Part shown: positions 1 through 11,972 of the stretch, in pieces
Position numbering within the stretch: the stretch's first letter is position 1
Layout: each line of letters starts with the position of its first letter
NCBI GenBank assembly: GCA_036417435.1
Contig: CM070899.1
Coordinates: 156,617,494 to 156,681,493 of the forward strand
DNA from: Inia geoffrensis
Lineage: Eukaryota > Chordata > Mammalia > Artiodactyla > Iniidae
Length of the DNA stretch: 64,000 nucleotides
Direction: 5' to 3'
Made by a program: the position numbers and the translations under genes
Notes under the pieces: model-generated
Told to the model about the DNA's origin: nothing
Databases searched by the model: none
What the model saw: the letters and a program-made list of their open reading frames with translations, nothing else

Positions 1-385
1 ATTAATCATTAGAGAAATGCAAATCAAAACTACAATGAGATATCATCTCACACCAGTCAGAATGGCCATCATCAAAAATTCTAGAAACAATAAATGCTGG
101 AGAGGACGTGGAGAAAAGGGAACCCTCTTGTACTGTTGGTGGGAATGTAGATTCATACAGCCACTATGGAGAACAGTATGGAGGTTCCTTAAGAAGCTAA
201 AAATAGAACTACCATACGACCCACCCTGGAGGGGTGAGATAGGGAGGGTGGGAGGGAGATGCAAGAGGGAGGGGATATATGTATACATAGAGCTGATTCA
301 CTTTGTTATAAAGCAGAAACTAACACAACATTGTAAAGCAATTATACTCCAATAAAGATGTTAAACAAATAAAGTAAAATAAAGC
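1..385 (+). mobile_element. LINE-1 3' fragment, internally deleted
   Basis: The left part reads as the C-terminal end of LINE-1 ORF2 (conserved words such as [12 protein letters not shown] and [10 protein letters not shown]), running in from outside the window. Near position 225 it jumps directly into the 3'UTR (the GGGAGGGTGGGAGGGAGA stretch) and ends in the usual ACTCCAATAAAGATG tail. Against the copy at 40319-41433, roughly 520 bp is missing at this point. It is non-functional. Confidence 0.9.
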
Positions 386-755
386 AGGTAAAATAGTAAA
401 GACATTTTATAAACTAATATTGTGTTGACAAAATTATATTGAAATTAAAATGTCAAATTTCCCAATCCTTTCTGATTAAATAAGGTGCCTGTAAGTGAAG
501 GGGTGACATCATCACTTAATACAAATTGAGAAAGCTTTTTAGTTATTCCTCCCAGAAATTTAAATAAGGAATAACTTTGATGAAAGGGTAACATGCATTT
601 ACAAAAAGGTCTGGTTTTAATTTTTTGAGGAACTTCCATACTGTTTTCCATACTGGCTGCACCAACTTACATTCCCAAAAGTGAACAAGGTTCCTTTTCT
701 TCCACATTATCGCCAACGCTTGTTATTTCTTGTCTTTTTAATAATAACCATTCTA

Positions 756-963
756 GGGGCCTCCCTGGTGGCGCGGTGGTTGAGAGTCCGCCTGCCGATG
801 CAGGGGACATGGGTTCGTGCCCCGGTCCGGGAACATCCCACATGCCGCGGAGCGGCTGGGCCCGTGAGCCATGGACGCTGAGCCTGCGCGTCCGGAGCCT
901 GTGCTCCGCAATGGGAGAGGCTGCAGCAGTGAAAGGCCCGCGAACCACAAAATAATAATAATA
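756..963 (+). mobile_element. CHR-2 SINE (cetacean type)
   Basis: Starts with the GGGCCTCCCTGGTGGCGC head and carries the tRNA-derived promoter region, the GAGCCATGGACGCTGAGCC body and an AATAATAATA tail. A perfect 15-bp TSD flanks it at 741-755 and 964-978, fixing both ends. The tail has become an (AAT)n microsatellite instead of pure poly(A). Confidence 0.93.
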
Positions 964-1418
964 ATAATAACCATTCTAACAGGTGTGAGGTGATATCTTG
1001 GGGTTTTGATGTGCATTTCCCTAACGATTAGTGATCTTAGGCACATTTTCATATACCTATTGGCCATTTATATGTCTTCTTTGGAAAAATATCTATTCAG
1101 GGCCCTTTGCCCATTTTTCATTTTGGTTTTTTGGTTTTTTTGCTATTGAGTTGCATGAGTTCCTTGTGTATTTTGGATATTACCCCTTTATCGGATATGT
1201 GATTTACAATCCCATTCTGTAGATTGACTTTGCACTTTGTTGATTGCTCCCTTTGTTGTACAGAGCTTTTTAATGTGATGTAGTCCCACTTGTTTATTTT
1301 TGCTTTTTTTTTTACCTGTGCTTTTAGTGTCATGCCAAAAAAATCATTGCCAAAGTCAAGGAACATTTTCCCTATGGAAAAGGAGGTTTATGGTTTCAGG
1401 TCTTATATTTAAGTCTTT

Positions 1419-1751
1419 TTTTAATTATTATTAATTTTTTAAATTTATTTTTGGCTGCATTGCGTCTTCGTTGCTGCGTGCGGGCTTCCTCTAGTTACGA
1501 TGAGCGAGAGCTACTCTTTGTTGCGGTGCACGGGCTTGTCACTGCAGTGGCTTCTCTTGTTGCGGAGCACCAGCTCTAGGCATGCAGGCTTCAGTAGTTG
1601 TGGCTCGTGGGTTCTAGAGCACAGGCTCAGTAGATGTGGCACACGGGCTTAGTTGCTCCGTGGCACGTGGGATCTTCCCGGACCAGGGCTAGAACCCACG
1701 TCCCCTGCATTGGCAGGCGGATTCTTAACCACTGCACCACCAGGGAAGCCC
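1419..1751 (-). mobile_element. CHR-1-like SINE, full length
   Basis: A roughly 330-bp tRNA-derived SINE read on the minus strand. Its head is GGGCTTCCCTGGTGGTGCAG (at 1750 going left), followed by the AAGAATCCGCCTGCCAATGC box and a T-rich left end that is its A-rich tail. A 14-bp TSD at 1405-1418 and 1752-1765 brackets it, and it sits inside the older LINE-1. Confidence 0.92.
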
Positions 1752-1795
1752 ATATTTAAGTCTTTAATCCATTTGGAGTTGCTATTTGAATACCT

Positions 1796-3290
1796 CAGAT
1801 GACACATCCACTCCACCTTAGAAAATGGGCCTGTGTAAACAAGAAAATGGCCCAACTTAAAATCGTAAAGAAAAGAGTTATCATGTTTATCGAGACATTC
1901 TGTACTTTTTAATGGCAGCTGTGATCTTTACTCTGTAATATCTCTCTAATTCTTCCCGAAGTGGCTCTGCCAATGGCCGCTCCCAGGCTTTCTCAGCCTC
2001 ATGAAGACCCACTAGTAGCTGGATGTACAGTGCCCATCTCAACTTCCATTGATCAGAGGAGCCGCTGAATACAGTTCATACTTGGACTGGCCACGGGACC
2101 TGAGGCTTTTCTGAATGGCAATCCTGAAGTTCTGTGAAAACTATAACAGTGATCCCATCTAGGCCAGCTGGCTGAAGCCAGGAAGGGGGAACAACGTCTG
2201 CGCATACCCTAAAAACTAATGAAAATAAATAAATAACCACAACCATAAAAATGGTAAACAAAAGATATTCTGAGGTTATGGTTACATGTCAACACTTCAG
2301 TGAGACCACAAAAAGGTTAATGCTATTTTAGAGACATTCATGGAAGCATTAGTTCCAGAACAAAGGAAGGATTGTTTGGGATCTGTCTGTGCTGGTCAGA
2401 TCACCGCTGCACCAGTGTGTTTTAATCTGGGTGCCTCAGTCTGTAAGCAGCCCTGACAAACTGAAGTTTCCTGATAAATTCCCTCCACCACTGCCATTCA
2501 AACACATGGGTCATTGCAGGGTCAAACTGGGGTGAGAAAGAAGTGGGTTGGACTGGGGTGTTATTGTAATTCTGGAATTTACAAAATCTTTGACATTGTA
2601 TAACTTCCTTGAACTGTAATAAGCAAAATGACCAATAAAATCTATCTCCAAATGGCCTCTGTCTCTGCTATTGTTAAAATTACCCAAGAACTCCAGAAGT
2701 GATCAAATAGAGGTCCTGATGGACAGAAATTACAGGGTGCTATACTTTAATTTAATGGAAGAAACATTTTCTGTTAAGTAAATAGACTAAGTTTTAAGAC
2801 TGTGAGTCCCTGAACTTGGAAGTGACCGTCAGAGGAGGTCTGGTAGAAGGGCAACTAATTGAATGAGATAACCCTAACTCTAACCTGGTTTACCCTGGCT
2901 GCCATATTTCTACTTTTTACCTTGGGTGTGGGTGTGAGAACAGAATGCGTCTGGCAATCAGCCACCCACCTTCCTTCTCCGCATGGCTTCTGATGCCACC
3001 TAAAAGCATGTACCCTCCATTCTCCTGTGGTGGTGGTTTTGGCCCAACACACTACCCTCTTTTCCCAAGCAGTGCACACAGGGGCCCTGGGATCACCCAA
3101 GAAGAGAGTGGTGGAGACGCAGGGAATGTCTGCTCTTATCTAAGCAGGGAGAGACTGAGCAGAGGTGGGACATTGTGCTACTTGGTGGCCTGGAGAATGA
3201 GGGACAACCAGCCTCTCTCCCTCTCCCTCCTCAGGGCCCAACACCAAAGGACTAGGGAATTGCATCTGACTTGACAAAGATGAAAAGGCC
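1796..3290. other. Unassigned intergenic stretch
   Basis: No gene, intact ORF or clearly named repeat seen. It holds an isolated AATAAA at 2634-2639, but no upstream coding sequence or splice site ties it to a transcript. It may hold diverged repeats that cannot be named by eye. Confidence 0.5.
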
Positions 3291-3294
3291 AGAG

Positions 3295-3495
3295 GGATGT
3301 CAGCCTACCTCGTATTTACTAGGCTCCTAATATGGGCCCTTTACATGAGGCTCTTGATACTCTGAGGATTAGACACTTTTATAGGGCTATATGGAACTCT
3401 GAAGACCATGAAAAGCCATGGGTGAATCCAGCATGGGGGTGACATCAGATTAGCAATTTAGGGCCAGCTCTGGTGCGAAGGCTTAAGGAAGGAGA
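3295..3495 (-). mobile_element. Possible L2 LINE remnant
   Basis: The sequence from TTTACTAGGCTCCTAATATGG to GGGGGTGACATCAGATTAGC resembles a diverged reverse-oriented L2 3' region. It is weak, with no identifiable ends. Confidence 0.35.
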
Positions 3496-4493
3496 AAATG
3501 AGACCTTCATGTGTCTGCCTGGGCGCCCTGCCCAGCAACCAGGGCAGGGAGAAGGGTAGGGCTTTGGAGATGATGCTTTCTCCAGGAACAAAGAGCTTTG
3601 GTCAGTTTGAAACATCCCCTAGACCCTGTTTCTTGGGGCTCAGTATCTGGGAGGCAACTTGATAAAGGAGGTATGGCCCAAGCAGGGTTAGTCTGATCCA
3701 CCTGTTGACCTTGGTTCATTTGCAAATCAGCCTAAATAAGAAGACCCCCAAAATTAGCCATGCTAATTCAGAAATATCCGTAAACCCCCAAATCCTTGTT
3801 AATCAGGCGGGTACTTGGACAGGCATATGGCCGAGAGAGAGGTTGGGGATAGGAGAGAATGTATTTGCATTTCATCAGTTTCCATCTTGGTTCTACTCAA
3901 TTTTCTGCGTGGGAATTTTTAACTGAATCCACCTAAGCTTCGAGCAATTTCTAGCTGCCTAACAGATCCTAAAAGGTCATCTTACGTCAGGCAGGAAAGG
4001 CCTCAAACCAACTATGGAGCCCATGAACCCCAGAGGCAGAGCAGCTCCCAGAGGCTGCCTAACCTTGCTTTGTATGCTGAGTTTGTCCTCACACCAGTAC
4101 TTCATCTTCTGTTCATTTGCAGCAGTGAAAGGGACAGATGATTAAGTACTATTGGGAGGCATGGGGAATTCATCGGAAGGTGGGCTTGCTTGCATTAAAC
4201 TGTATTTATAACCTTTTGCAGTTGAAGACAATTGAGCAGCCAAAGAAAATAGCTCAGGAGGGAAACCAAAGACATTTAAGATGTCCTGATGGACAGCTCT
4301 TGACAAAGCTCCCAGACCAGTATAATCTGGTATAATCTCGTTGAAAATGCAGCCCTTTCCATCCTTTACTGGAAGGTAAAAGAGAAAACAGCCCATGACT
4401 GGTCTTATCTGCATGATTAGTGGTGTTTACAAAACACAGATTCATTGTGTAGCAAGGGAATAACTAGTAGGAGCTTGTTTGCAGGTGTAAAAT
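3496..4493. other. Unassigned intergenic stretch
   Basis: Nothing recognisable; short open frames only. Confidence 0.5.
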
Positions 4494-4509
4494 TTAAAAA
4501 GAATCTGCA

Positions 4510-4695
4510 GAGACTTCCCTGGTGGTCCAGTGTTTAAGACTTTGCCTTCCAATGCAGGGGGTGCAGGTTCAATCCCTGGCCAAGGAACTAAGATCCCACA
4601 TGTCTTGGGGCCAAAAACCCAAAACATAAAATAGAAGAAATATTGTAACAAATTCAATAAAGACTTTGAAATTGGTCCACATCAAAAAAAACACC
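4510..4695 (+). mobile_element. Older CHR-family SINE
   Basis: Begins GAGACTTCCCTGGTGGTCCA, continues through the AATGCAGGGGGTGCAGGTTC box and ends in a diverged A-rich tail. A perfect 16-bp TSD (4494-4509 and 4696-4711) defines the insertion. The internal sequence differs from CHR-2 copies and matches the shorter 'gacttccctggtggtcca' subfamily also present at 10061 and 34318. Confidence 0.88.
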
Positions 4696-4955
4696 TTAAA
4701 AAGAATCTGCAAACATCAGAAACACAAGGGCTCCATTCCCTTCCACCACCACTCATTAGATTGGTCTAAGGCAGGCTGTGAGCTGGGTCTGAAGAATCCC
4801 ATATAAATAAATCAAGAAACAGTGGATACGCCCTTTCAAGCTGATCAGACAAACAAGGGGAAAGTTCATTTTTTGGACATAACCTGAAAGTCCACTTGAA
4901 AAAGCTTGAGCACATTATGGGTACAGTAGGGGCACGGATAAGAAAGGAGAATTCT

Positions 4956-5177
4956 GGGGCTTCCCTGGTGGCGCAGTGGTTGGGAGTCCGCCTGCCGATG
5001 CAGGGGACACAGGTTCGTGCCGCGGTCCGGGAGGATCCCACATGCCGCGGAGCGGCTGGGCCCGTGAGCCATGGCCGCTGAGCCTGCGCATCCGGAGCCT
5101 GTTGCTCCGCAACGGGAGAGGCCACGACAGTGAGAGGCCCGCGTACCGCAAAAAAAAAAAAAAAAAAAAAGAAAGAA
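4956..5177 (+). mobile_element. CHR-2 SINE with long poly(A)
   Basis: Near-consensus CHR-2 (head GGGGCTTCCCTGGTGGCGCA, body GAGCCATGGCCGCTGAGCC) ending in about 20 A then a GAAAGAAA tail. A perfect 15-bp TSD lies at 4941-4955 and 5178-5192. The low divergence and intact tail point to a fairly recent insertion. Confidence 0.95.
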
Positions 5178-5192
5178 AGAAAGGAGAATTCT

Positions 5193-8100
5193 AAAGGATT
5201 CTTACTCAACTCTAATTAACCAGCTCAGGATTGAAGAGCAGTCGGGGTGAGGGAGGGAAGGGACAGAAAACCCAGAGGTGTGGAGGATTACAGAAAGCTC
5301 TGCGGAGAAGGTGAGACCCTCCAGAACAAAGAGTCTATTTCATTCAATTCCACACACCTGTCCTTCACCCTCTCTCAGTGACTCACTCCCATGTCACAAA
5401 TTCTCCACCCCGACAGAGGTTTCCACCCCAGGCTGCCTCCATGCTTTCCTCCTGGCCAATATGCCTCCTATCGCCCTCATAAGTTCCCTAATCACCTGAG
5501 GCTGCATCTTCACCACTTCTGTCACCCAAAGTCACCAGCCCCTAACAGACATCATCAGAAAGCATGTTATTTAGATTTCTTCAACATAACCGTGTCTGTA
5601 AAGGTTTAGACTTAAAATGCATTTGTATACATCACATCATCTTCTAAACCTACCTAGAAAGCTCATTTTTAAAATCTACAGTCTAATGAATCCCTTTAAG
5701 AATACACATTTCTGTGTGTATTTGGTTTTCCTGCAGTGGGGCCTATCTGGCACATCTTTTAAAGATACAGTCTCAAATGTTTTAGAGTTTAAAACGTAAG
5801 GCGGTTTCAAGAGAACCCAACGCATGTAGTTTCGGCTCGATTGCCAGCAAACTATTAATAGCTTGTCTGCCTGTCTGCAGAAACTGGCTGGGAAAACTCT
5901 GTAGTCAGATGCCTTTCACAGCCCCTGTGACTGAGCTCTGACCAGTGCAGGGCTGCTTGTACTTTCAGGTGATAGAAAACACCCCGAAGAGAAAAGCCAG
6001 ACCTGTGTCCACGCCAAAGCAAGCCACACAGGCAGAAGGCGTTCACAAAGCTGACCGTTTTCTTCACAGAGCCACCCTGAGCCAAAGGGCTCCCCCAACC
6101 TTCCTCCCATTTCAGAGCTCCCAGTCTCAAGATGCTTGTGGATTCCTCAGGATCCGTGGCCTCCGTTTGAAAAATACTTCGTTAATCATTAAATTCTGTC
6201 ACTTAGGAGGTGAGAAAAGCAGAGGTAGACATTTGACATTGAAGAGCAGGCCTGCTTATAAAGGGACATTTATCAACCAGTGTTCAGTTAGGAAAACTGG
6301 AACCACTCTAGCAATTTCAGAGGGTCAGAAGGGATGGAGTAGCAGAGAGAGAAAGCCGAGTCCCCTCGCCCGTGGAAGCTGCAGGCAACTACGAGCCTAC
6401 AGTTACCAGATGTCACTCCTGCTGGAGCGGAGCCCAGGCTCTGTGCCGCTGCTTGAGCAGAACCCAGGAGCCTGCGCTGCCTGGGGGCTGCTGTTGCCAC
6501 TTGCTGGCAGTGACTTCAGATGCAGGGGGGAAAAAGGCATCTCCCTTCCTCCTGAGACAGAGACCAGCAGCCCCTGGCAGCCAGGAGCAGGCCTCGGAGT
6601 TCTCCTGTGAACATGAACCATTTCACAGAACATCCACATCAGACAAGGCCATCACTTTGGCCAAGCTGAGGCAAGACACAAACACGACCGCTCCACCATC
6701 ATGGGTGAGCTTGGCCAACACAGGAGTACTGTTCAAACCAAAAAATGAGCAAACATCCCCATTCTGGCTGATGTGAGCATCTGTTGATTCTTTACCAAGG
6801 ACAATTTGGGCCTCACACTGCTCATCCCTCCTTCTGGATCAGATTTGTTAAGACACCCAGTCATGGAATTACCCCACTTCCTGACAGTATCTAACCCAGA
6901 GCAAGCTCCTCTCCCTAAACTCTCCCCCAGATCACCTGCCACAAGCCCAAACCCTATAATTGTCTCTTACACTCTCAACTGAAACACCCCCAGTTCCTCT
7001 GTGGTCACCAGGTAGTCTAGGCAATTAAACAAGCATTGGCTAAGAACCAAGGTTAATAGCTTATTGATGTGTTACCACCACACTACAAAAAAGAGGTAGG
7101 TGTATGGGATGAATTACACAATGCTTGTTTCAAGTCACCTGGAACTGTCCCCTTATCTCTCCTCTTATTTCTCAACAGTTTTTCTTGTTTTTAATCTCCT
7201 TTATCCATTCCATCTTAGTGCTGAAATCATGCCCACCTCACTAACTCAATTCTCTATCGTATCTAGTCAACTGCTGACTAGCTCTATTCTCGTACCATTC
7301 TTGCATAATATTGGACTATGTCGGGTACCAGATGAGGTGCATTCAGTTAAAGATGGCTCTAGGTCTCCACCCAAATCCTCCACCCAGAAGGAAGAATGGA
7401 ACGCTCTATGTTGTATTTTTGCATGACTAAGCCAGGACCTAGCCGCCTGGGTCAGTTAAAAATGGAGCTTGGGCTGCAGTCAGCTCTAGCTGAACCACAC
7501 AGAGAGTGGGGAAAGGAAAAGGGTGATTCCCAAGAAAAGCTAGAGAAGCTCTGACCAGAATTAGGAAAAATGGAGCCGAGCAGGGAAAAACCATGCATGT
7601 CCACTACAGCACCCTTAACTGCTATTGCTGTTCCCCTACCTATTTTGAGTGAAAACCTGTGCATTTTGGGGCTCCTTTCCTAATACCAGAGAAAAACGCT
7701 CCAATGCCACTTTTTTTCCTCGTCACTGTCGCCAACAGCAGCACCGAGCCAGGTCTGTCATGGTCACCTCATGGTTTTTGGAGCTAACAGATTCTCAAAA
7801 CTGCTGGTGCAACACTTGCCCCTCCAGTGTAACATGGGGTCTGGTTCCACATATTTATATATTTTATTTTTGAATGTTTAGTATTTGGGCTTATAATTCA
7901 GAATAAAGTAAAGGACTCCGGAACTCCAGGATAACCCTGGAAAGTTGAGGAGCGAGGAGGGATTTTTTTTTTCCTAGACATATTGCAATATTGAAATTCC
8001 CTCTCAGCTCTCCAGACCAGGTAGTTGGAGCCAAGAGGCTCTACCAAATGACTCGTTTAGGAGCTTGACAACCTGGAAGGTTTTATTTTTATCCACTTAC

Positions 8101-9340
8101 CCAACAAACACAGGAATGAAAGCAATAATAAGTCATTCGATCATTACCAAAAATCATTAATATGCATGAAGACACTCCCTATTTCTTTCTCTAGGACCGA
8201 GGGCTAATCATGGCTTTTAACAACCACTATCTCTGTGAACTAAAAGATGAGAATCACCCAAGTATGAAGTCCATTCTGAATTCCCAGGGTGCTGAGGCCT
8301 ACTTTGGAATGAATTAAACTGACTTAAACAAGGTCCATTCATGTGGAGACAGGTGAGGCCAAAGGCCGCCTTATACATGAATGGGTGTAAGGAACGGGTT
8401 TTATTGGGGAAACATACAAGCTAGTACCATGAGACATACAGTCCCCTGCTCTGTCCTCATCCATGAAGAAGTACAAAGGGGCAGAGCACATCGGGCAAAC
8501 CATGGTATGCTACAAGGGTAGGCCCTGCCTTGGCTACCTCATCTGCACAGTGCCAGCACGAAAGCAGCCTGGCACGCAGAGAGAGGAAACGCCAGTGCAC
8601 GGGTGCCATGCTGTCCGAGTTTACACACCAGATGCTAGAACTTGGTGACTTTGTAAGAAGTGGCGTTGTAGCTTCAGGGGCACAGGAGCCTCTAGTTCCA
8701 TGGGAAACTAAGTGTATGCCCAGCCTCTCTCAGCTGGCAGCAGGTGACCTTCAGTCCCAGGTAGCCCACTTCCAGACAACCTGAGGAGGGCTCTGGGGGT
8801 GATCAGTGAACAATTCTACCTGTCTCTCCACAATTTACAAGGCATAGATTCATCTCCAACTTTTTCTTAGTGAAGGTATTAAAGAATCCGCTCATCTTGA
8901 GGGAGCATAGAAAGCGGAATTGAAACTATTCTGTGCCTTTTGAAAACAATAATGCAGCCATCGTTAATCTCTGCCACTGACTTGGAAGTTAGCATCCTCT
9001 GAGTTCAAACACCGTCACTTGGCAATCAGTGAAAGAAAAAAGTGCATCTGAAAGTACATCCTGTTAACTACACAAAGGGATGTTGGATTGCTCAGTGCCA
9101 AGGGTCCTGTGACTCCTTCCTCAAAGTCTCACAGCCAATGGGACATTGACCATCACCCTGGAGAATTAGATTTGCAAGTCAGCCCCAGGCTATGTGCCTA
9201 ATGTTCAAGTAGCTTTGGGATATCAGTGACTACTAGGCTTCCCAAAGACATGCATGATGGAAAGGTGCTCACAGGACAAAAAGAGTCAAATGTGCTTTTG
9301 CTTTACATTACAACTGAAGAAAATTGAGAATTTGCTTTTT
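5193..9340. other. Long unassigned intergenic stretch
   Basis: About 4.1 kb with no recognised gene and no clearly nameable interspersed repeat. The longest open frame (5945-6610, plus, 221 codons) has no recognisable domain, no signal of splicing and no conserved-looking composition, so it is not called. Being unusually low in young repeats for this window, it would be worth checking for conservation. Confidence 0.5.
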
Positions 9341-9344
9341 AAAT

Positions 9345-10550
9345 TATTGTTTTTACTGCCCAGTTGTAAACTATCCTATTCTTTTAGTATGAATATATAT
9401 TGTTAGAGAGGGTGAAATCATTTTCATATATTTATTGGCCATTTGTAGTATGTGAATGATTTTTTTTCCCTGCCTTTGGCTGTCATTTTCCACTTGGAGC
9501 TTTAAAAAGGAAATTGTAAGCATTCCTTACATATTAAAGTTATTGGCCATTTCCTTGTGATACAGTTTGCAAGCATTTTCCCTAGCTTGTTATTTGTCAT
9601 ATTTAGTACCTGACACACAAAAGTTGAACGAGTTATTAGCTGGGTCTATCAACCTTTTCTTTTATAATTTCTACCTTTGTTTTATGAGCAAAAAGTCCTT
9701 TCTAAAATAAAAGTTATGTAAGTAATTATATTTCCTTCTAGTGATTTTAAGGGTTTGTTTGAGGAGTTTTTTACATTTAAATCCACCTGCAATTTATGTT
9801 AATGTATGGGAGGAGATCACAAAATCTATTTTTTCAAACAGTTATCTGGTTATTCCTAATCTGTTTATTGACAAGTTCTTCCTCTTCAACATAAAATGCT
9901 ACTTTTGTCATCTAATGAATTTTTATATATACCTGATCTGGATCTGGAATATTCTATTTCATTGATCACTCTGCACCTGATCACATAATTTTCATACTAT
10001 AACTTTGAAATACTATATTGTCTGGTGATACACATTATCTCCCCCCGCCCCCCGCTTTTTTTAAAGAATGCTGTGTTTTTATTTAATTGTAATTTTTTTT
10101 TTTTGGCTGCGAGGAGTGGCATGTGGGATATTAGTTCCCCCACCAGGGATCGAACCCGTGCGCCCTGCATTGGAAGCTCGGTGTCTTAACCACTGGACTG
10201 CCAGGGAAGTCCCATATCCTTCCCCCTTTTAAATTTTTACAACCATTTATATGCGTAAATAAATATTTTATATCAACTTTAAATAGTTTGGTAAATTTCC
10301 CTCCCAAAAATCCCACTGAACTGGGAATTGGAGTTACAGTAAATGTATTAACTAATTCTGATAAATTGACTGGTTTTGCAATCCAGGACCTAGAAAATAA
10401 TGTCGTTCTACTTCTGTAAGTCGTTGTTCATGACCTTGTTTTCCTTCTCATAGACCCTAGAATGTTTTATTAATTCCTATGGTATCTATTTTTCAATAAT
10501 TCATGAGATCTTTTATTCTTTATATTATCCAAGTTATTAATGCTCTTATA
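9345..10550 (-). mobile_element. Ancient LINE-1 (L1M-type) ORF2 remnant
   Basis: Plus-strand words such as TTATTGGCCATTT, CATTGATC and TTATTCCTAATCTG...TTATTGACAAG follow the order of a reverse LINE-1 ORF2, strongly diverged. A short CHR-type SINE (10061-10213) interrupts it, with LINE-like sequence continuing afterwards (AAATTTCCCTCCCAAAAATCCCACTG onward). Confidence 0.65.
10061..10213 (-). mobile_element. Short CHR-family SINE
   Basis: On the minus strand it begins GGGACTTCCCTGGCAGTCCA and carries the tRNA-like B-box region (GGTTCGATCCC). It ends in the T-run at its left, its A tail. An imperfect TSD-like C-rich sequence lies on either side (about 10037-10060 and 10214-10230). Confidence 0.85.
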
Positions 10551-10724
10551 AAGGAAAATAATTAGGTTTGGTATATTTATTTTATAACAGGACACATTCT
10601 GAAGCCTTTTAGTTCTAAGTGCGTCACTTGATTCTCGTGAGATAACTTGGGGTCATCAATTTCATAGCTCTTAAGGCAAAATATGTAAAAATTATGACTA
10701 TAATTGAAAGTTTACATAGTTTTA

Positions 10725-10890
10725 TGATTTAAAATTAAATACTTTCACCTGGATTACCTCATTTAATTCGCACAAAACTTATATGAGATAAAATTTAGTG
10801 TCCTTATTTCACAGATGAAGGAACGCAGGCTGAATCTACACCACGGGCACATGACAGAATTGGAACCCGAACGCAGAGAATTGGTTAAAA
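10725..10890 (-). mobile_element. MIR SINE
   Basis: Reverse-oriented MIR: CCTCATTTAATTCGCACAA, then TTATTTCACAGATGAAGGAAC and the diverged tail ATTGGAACCCGAACGCAG. Ancient mammalian tRNA-derived SINE. Confidence 0.75.
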
Positions 10891-11184
10891 ATCTCAATTA
10901 CATATATTTATATGGAGTATTATATATGTATTGTACGTGATTCTGTAGAATACTGTCTAATCTAGTGTTTCTGTGCTGTTTTTCACTTCCCAGCACACAT
11001 AGAAAATGAAAATATTGTGTAATATTGTATAGGGCTAAGTGGACCACCAGCTTGCAGCTCTGGCCCTCTAGACACCTATGTCTCAGGACATCTATAACCC
11101 ATTTAAAGCACTGCATTTGGGATGCTCTGAATTACTGATGTGCAAAGACACCCATGTTGCAGTGTTACACCACAGTATGTCCCT

Positions 11185-11275
11185 GTGAGGAATAAATGAA
11201 TAAAAACATGTAAAGCCTTTATTATGACGCCTGGAATATCAAACGCCCTCAGTAGTAGCTGTTATTGTCCCTTTT
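11185..11275 (+). mobile_element. MIR SINE, 3' part
   Basis: Forward MIR tail: GAGGAATAAATGAATAAAAACATGTAAAGC, then CGCCTGGAATATC and TAGTAGCTGTTATTGTC. Confidence 0.65.
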
Positions 11276-11456
11276 CTTCTGCCCTTAGGTCTGTACAGAG
11301 CAGGCCTCTTTCTTATGTTTCAGGAACGTCCCTTATCAAAAAAAATTTAAAAGTAATTGTGTGCACCAGAAGATTCTATTTACCCACCTAAGCAGCCCTG
11401 GTTCTTCAGACAACGTGACCAAGTACATGCCATGCAAACCTGGACCCTCTACTTTA

Positions 11457-11898
11457 TTTTTTGTAACGCTCATAGAATATTTATTTGTAATACCTCCAAA
11501 CTGGAAACAAACCAAATGTCAATCAACACTTAAAGGAATAGATAATGGTATATTCATAAAACAGAAAAATTCCTGCAATGAAAAGGAGTAAATTAGTGAC
11601 AAATACAGCCACGTGGATATAACAGAAAATAAGTATGCTGTGTGAAGGAAACCAGATAAAAAAGAATAAATACTGCATTATTAATTTTTTAATAAAATTC
11701 CTAAAAATACAATCTAATCTCTAGTGGTAAAAATCAGAACAGTGGTTGTCTGGGATAAGAGGGCAAAAGAGGTGGGAAATACTCCAAAGGAACACGAAGA
11801 AATTTTGAGGTGATTTTATGGGCATTTGCTTGATTATGGTGATAGTTTTATGGATGTATACATATGTCACAACTCATTAAGATGTACACTTTAAATAT
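11457..11898 (+). mobile_element. Old LINE-1 3' end with recognisable TSD
   Basis: Matches the ORF2 C-terminus to 3'UTR region of an L1M-type element (CCAAACTGGAAACAAACC... to GTATACATATGTCACAACTC... and ATGTACACTTTAAATA). The 16-bp word TGGACCCTCTACTTTA occurs at 11441-11456 and again at 11899-11914, directly flanking the element, so it is read as its TSD. The right-hand copy is part of a three-unit tandem repeat. Confidence 0.75.
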
Positions 11899-11972
11899 TG
11901 GACCCTCTACTTTAGCATCCATATTGGACCCTCTACTTTGGCATCCATATTGGACCCTCTACTGTAGCATCC
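11895..11972. repeat. 26-bp tandem repeat, three copies
   Basis: Three successive 26-bp units beginning ATATTGGACCCTCTACT at 11895, 11921 and 11947. Units 1 and 2 differ at one base (TTTAG/TTTGG) and unit 3 at one other (TGTAG). The repeat unit contains the LINE-1 TSD word, so the array grew from the 3' insertion junction. Confidence 0.97.

Larger units (their letters stand above)
618..1795 (-). mobile_element. Older LINE-1 ORF2 fragment, split by two SINEs
   Basis: The plus strand reads as the reverse complement of LINE-1 ORF2: the AACTTCCATACTGTTTTCCATA region, then the stretch around GTGAGGTGATATCTTGG, then TTGCTATTGAGTTGCATGAG and the start of TTTAAGTCTTTAATCC. A CHR-2 SINE (756-963) and a CHR-1-like SINE (1419-1751) interrupt it, and the LINE sequence resumes exactly after each. 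Many stops and indels make it an inactive relic older than both SINEs. Confidence 0.85.

Noticed and set aside
2634..2639. Isolated AATAAA as the 3' end of an unseen gene
   Set aside because: No upstream exon, splice site or coding sequence supports a transcript here.
4866..5209. Several frames of 60-147 codons with shared peptides, seen again near 756, 15829, 22675, 43011 and 44031
   Set aside because: All are translations of CHR-2 SINE copies in different frames; not genes, which is why the same peptides recur.
5945..6610. 221-codon plus-strand open frame
   Set aside because: No recognisable domain, signal peptide or splice context, and the composition looks random. Frames of this length arise by chance in GC-balanced DNA of this size.
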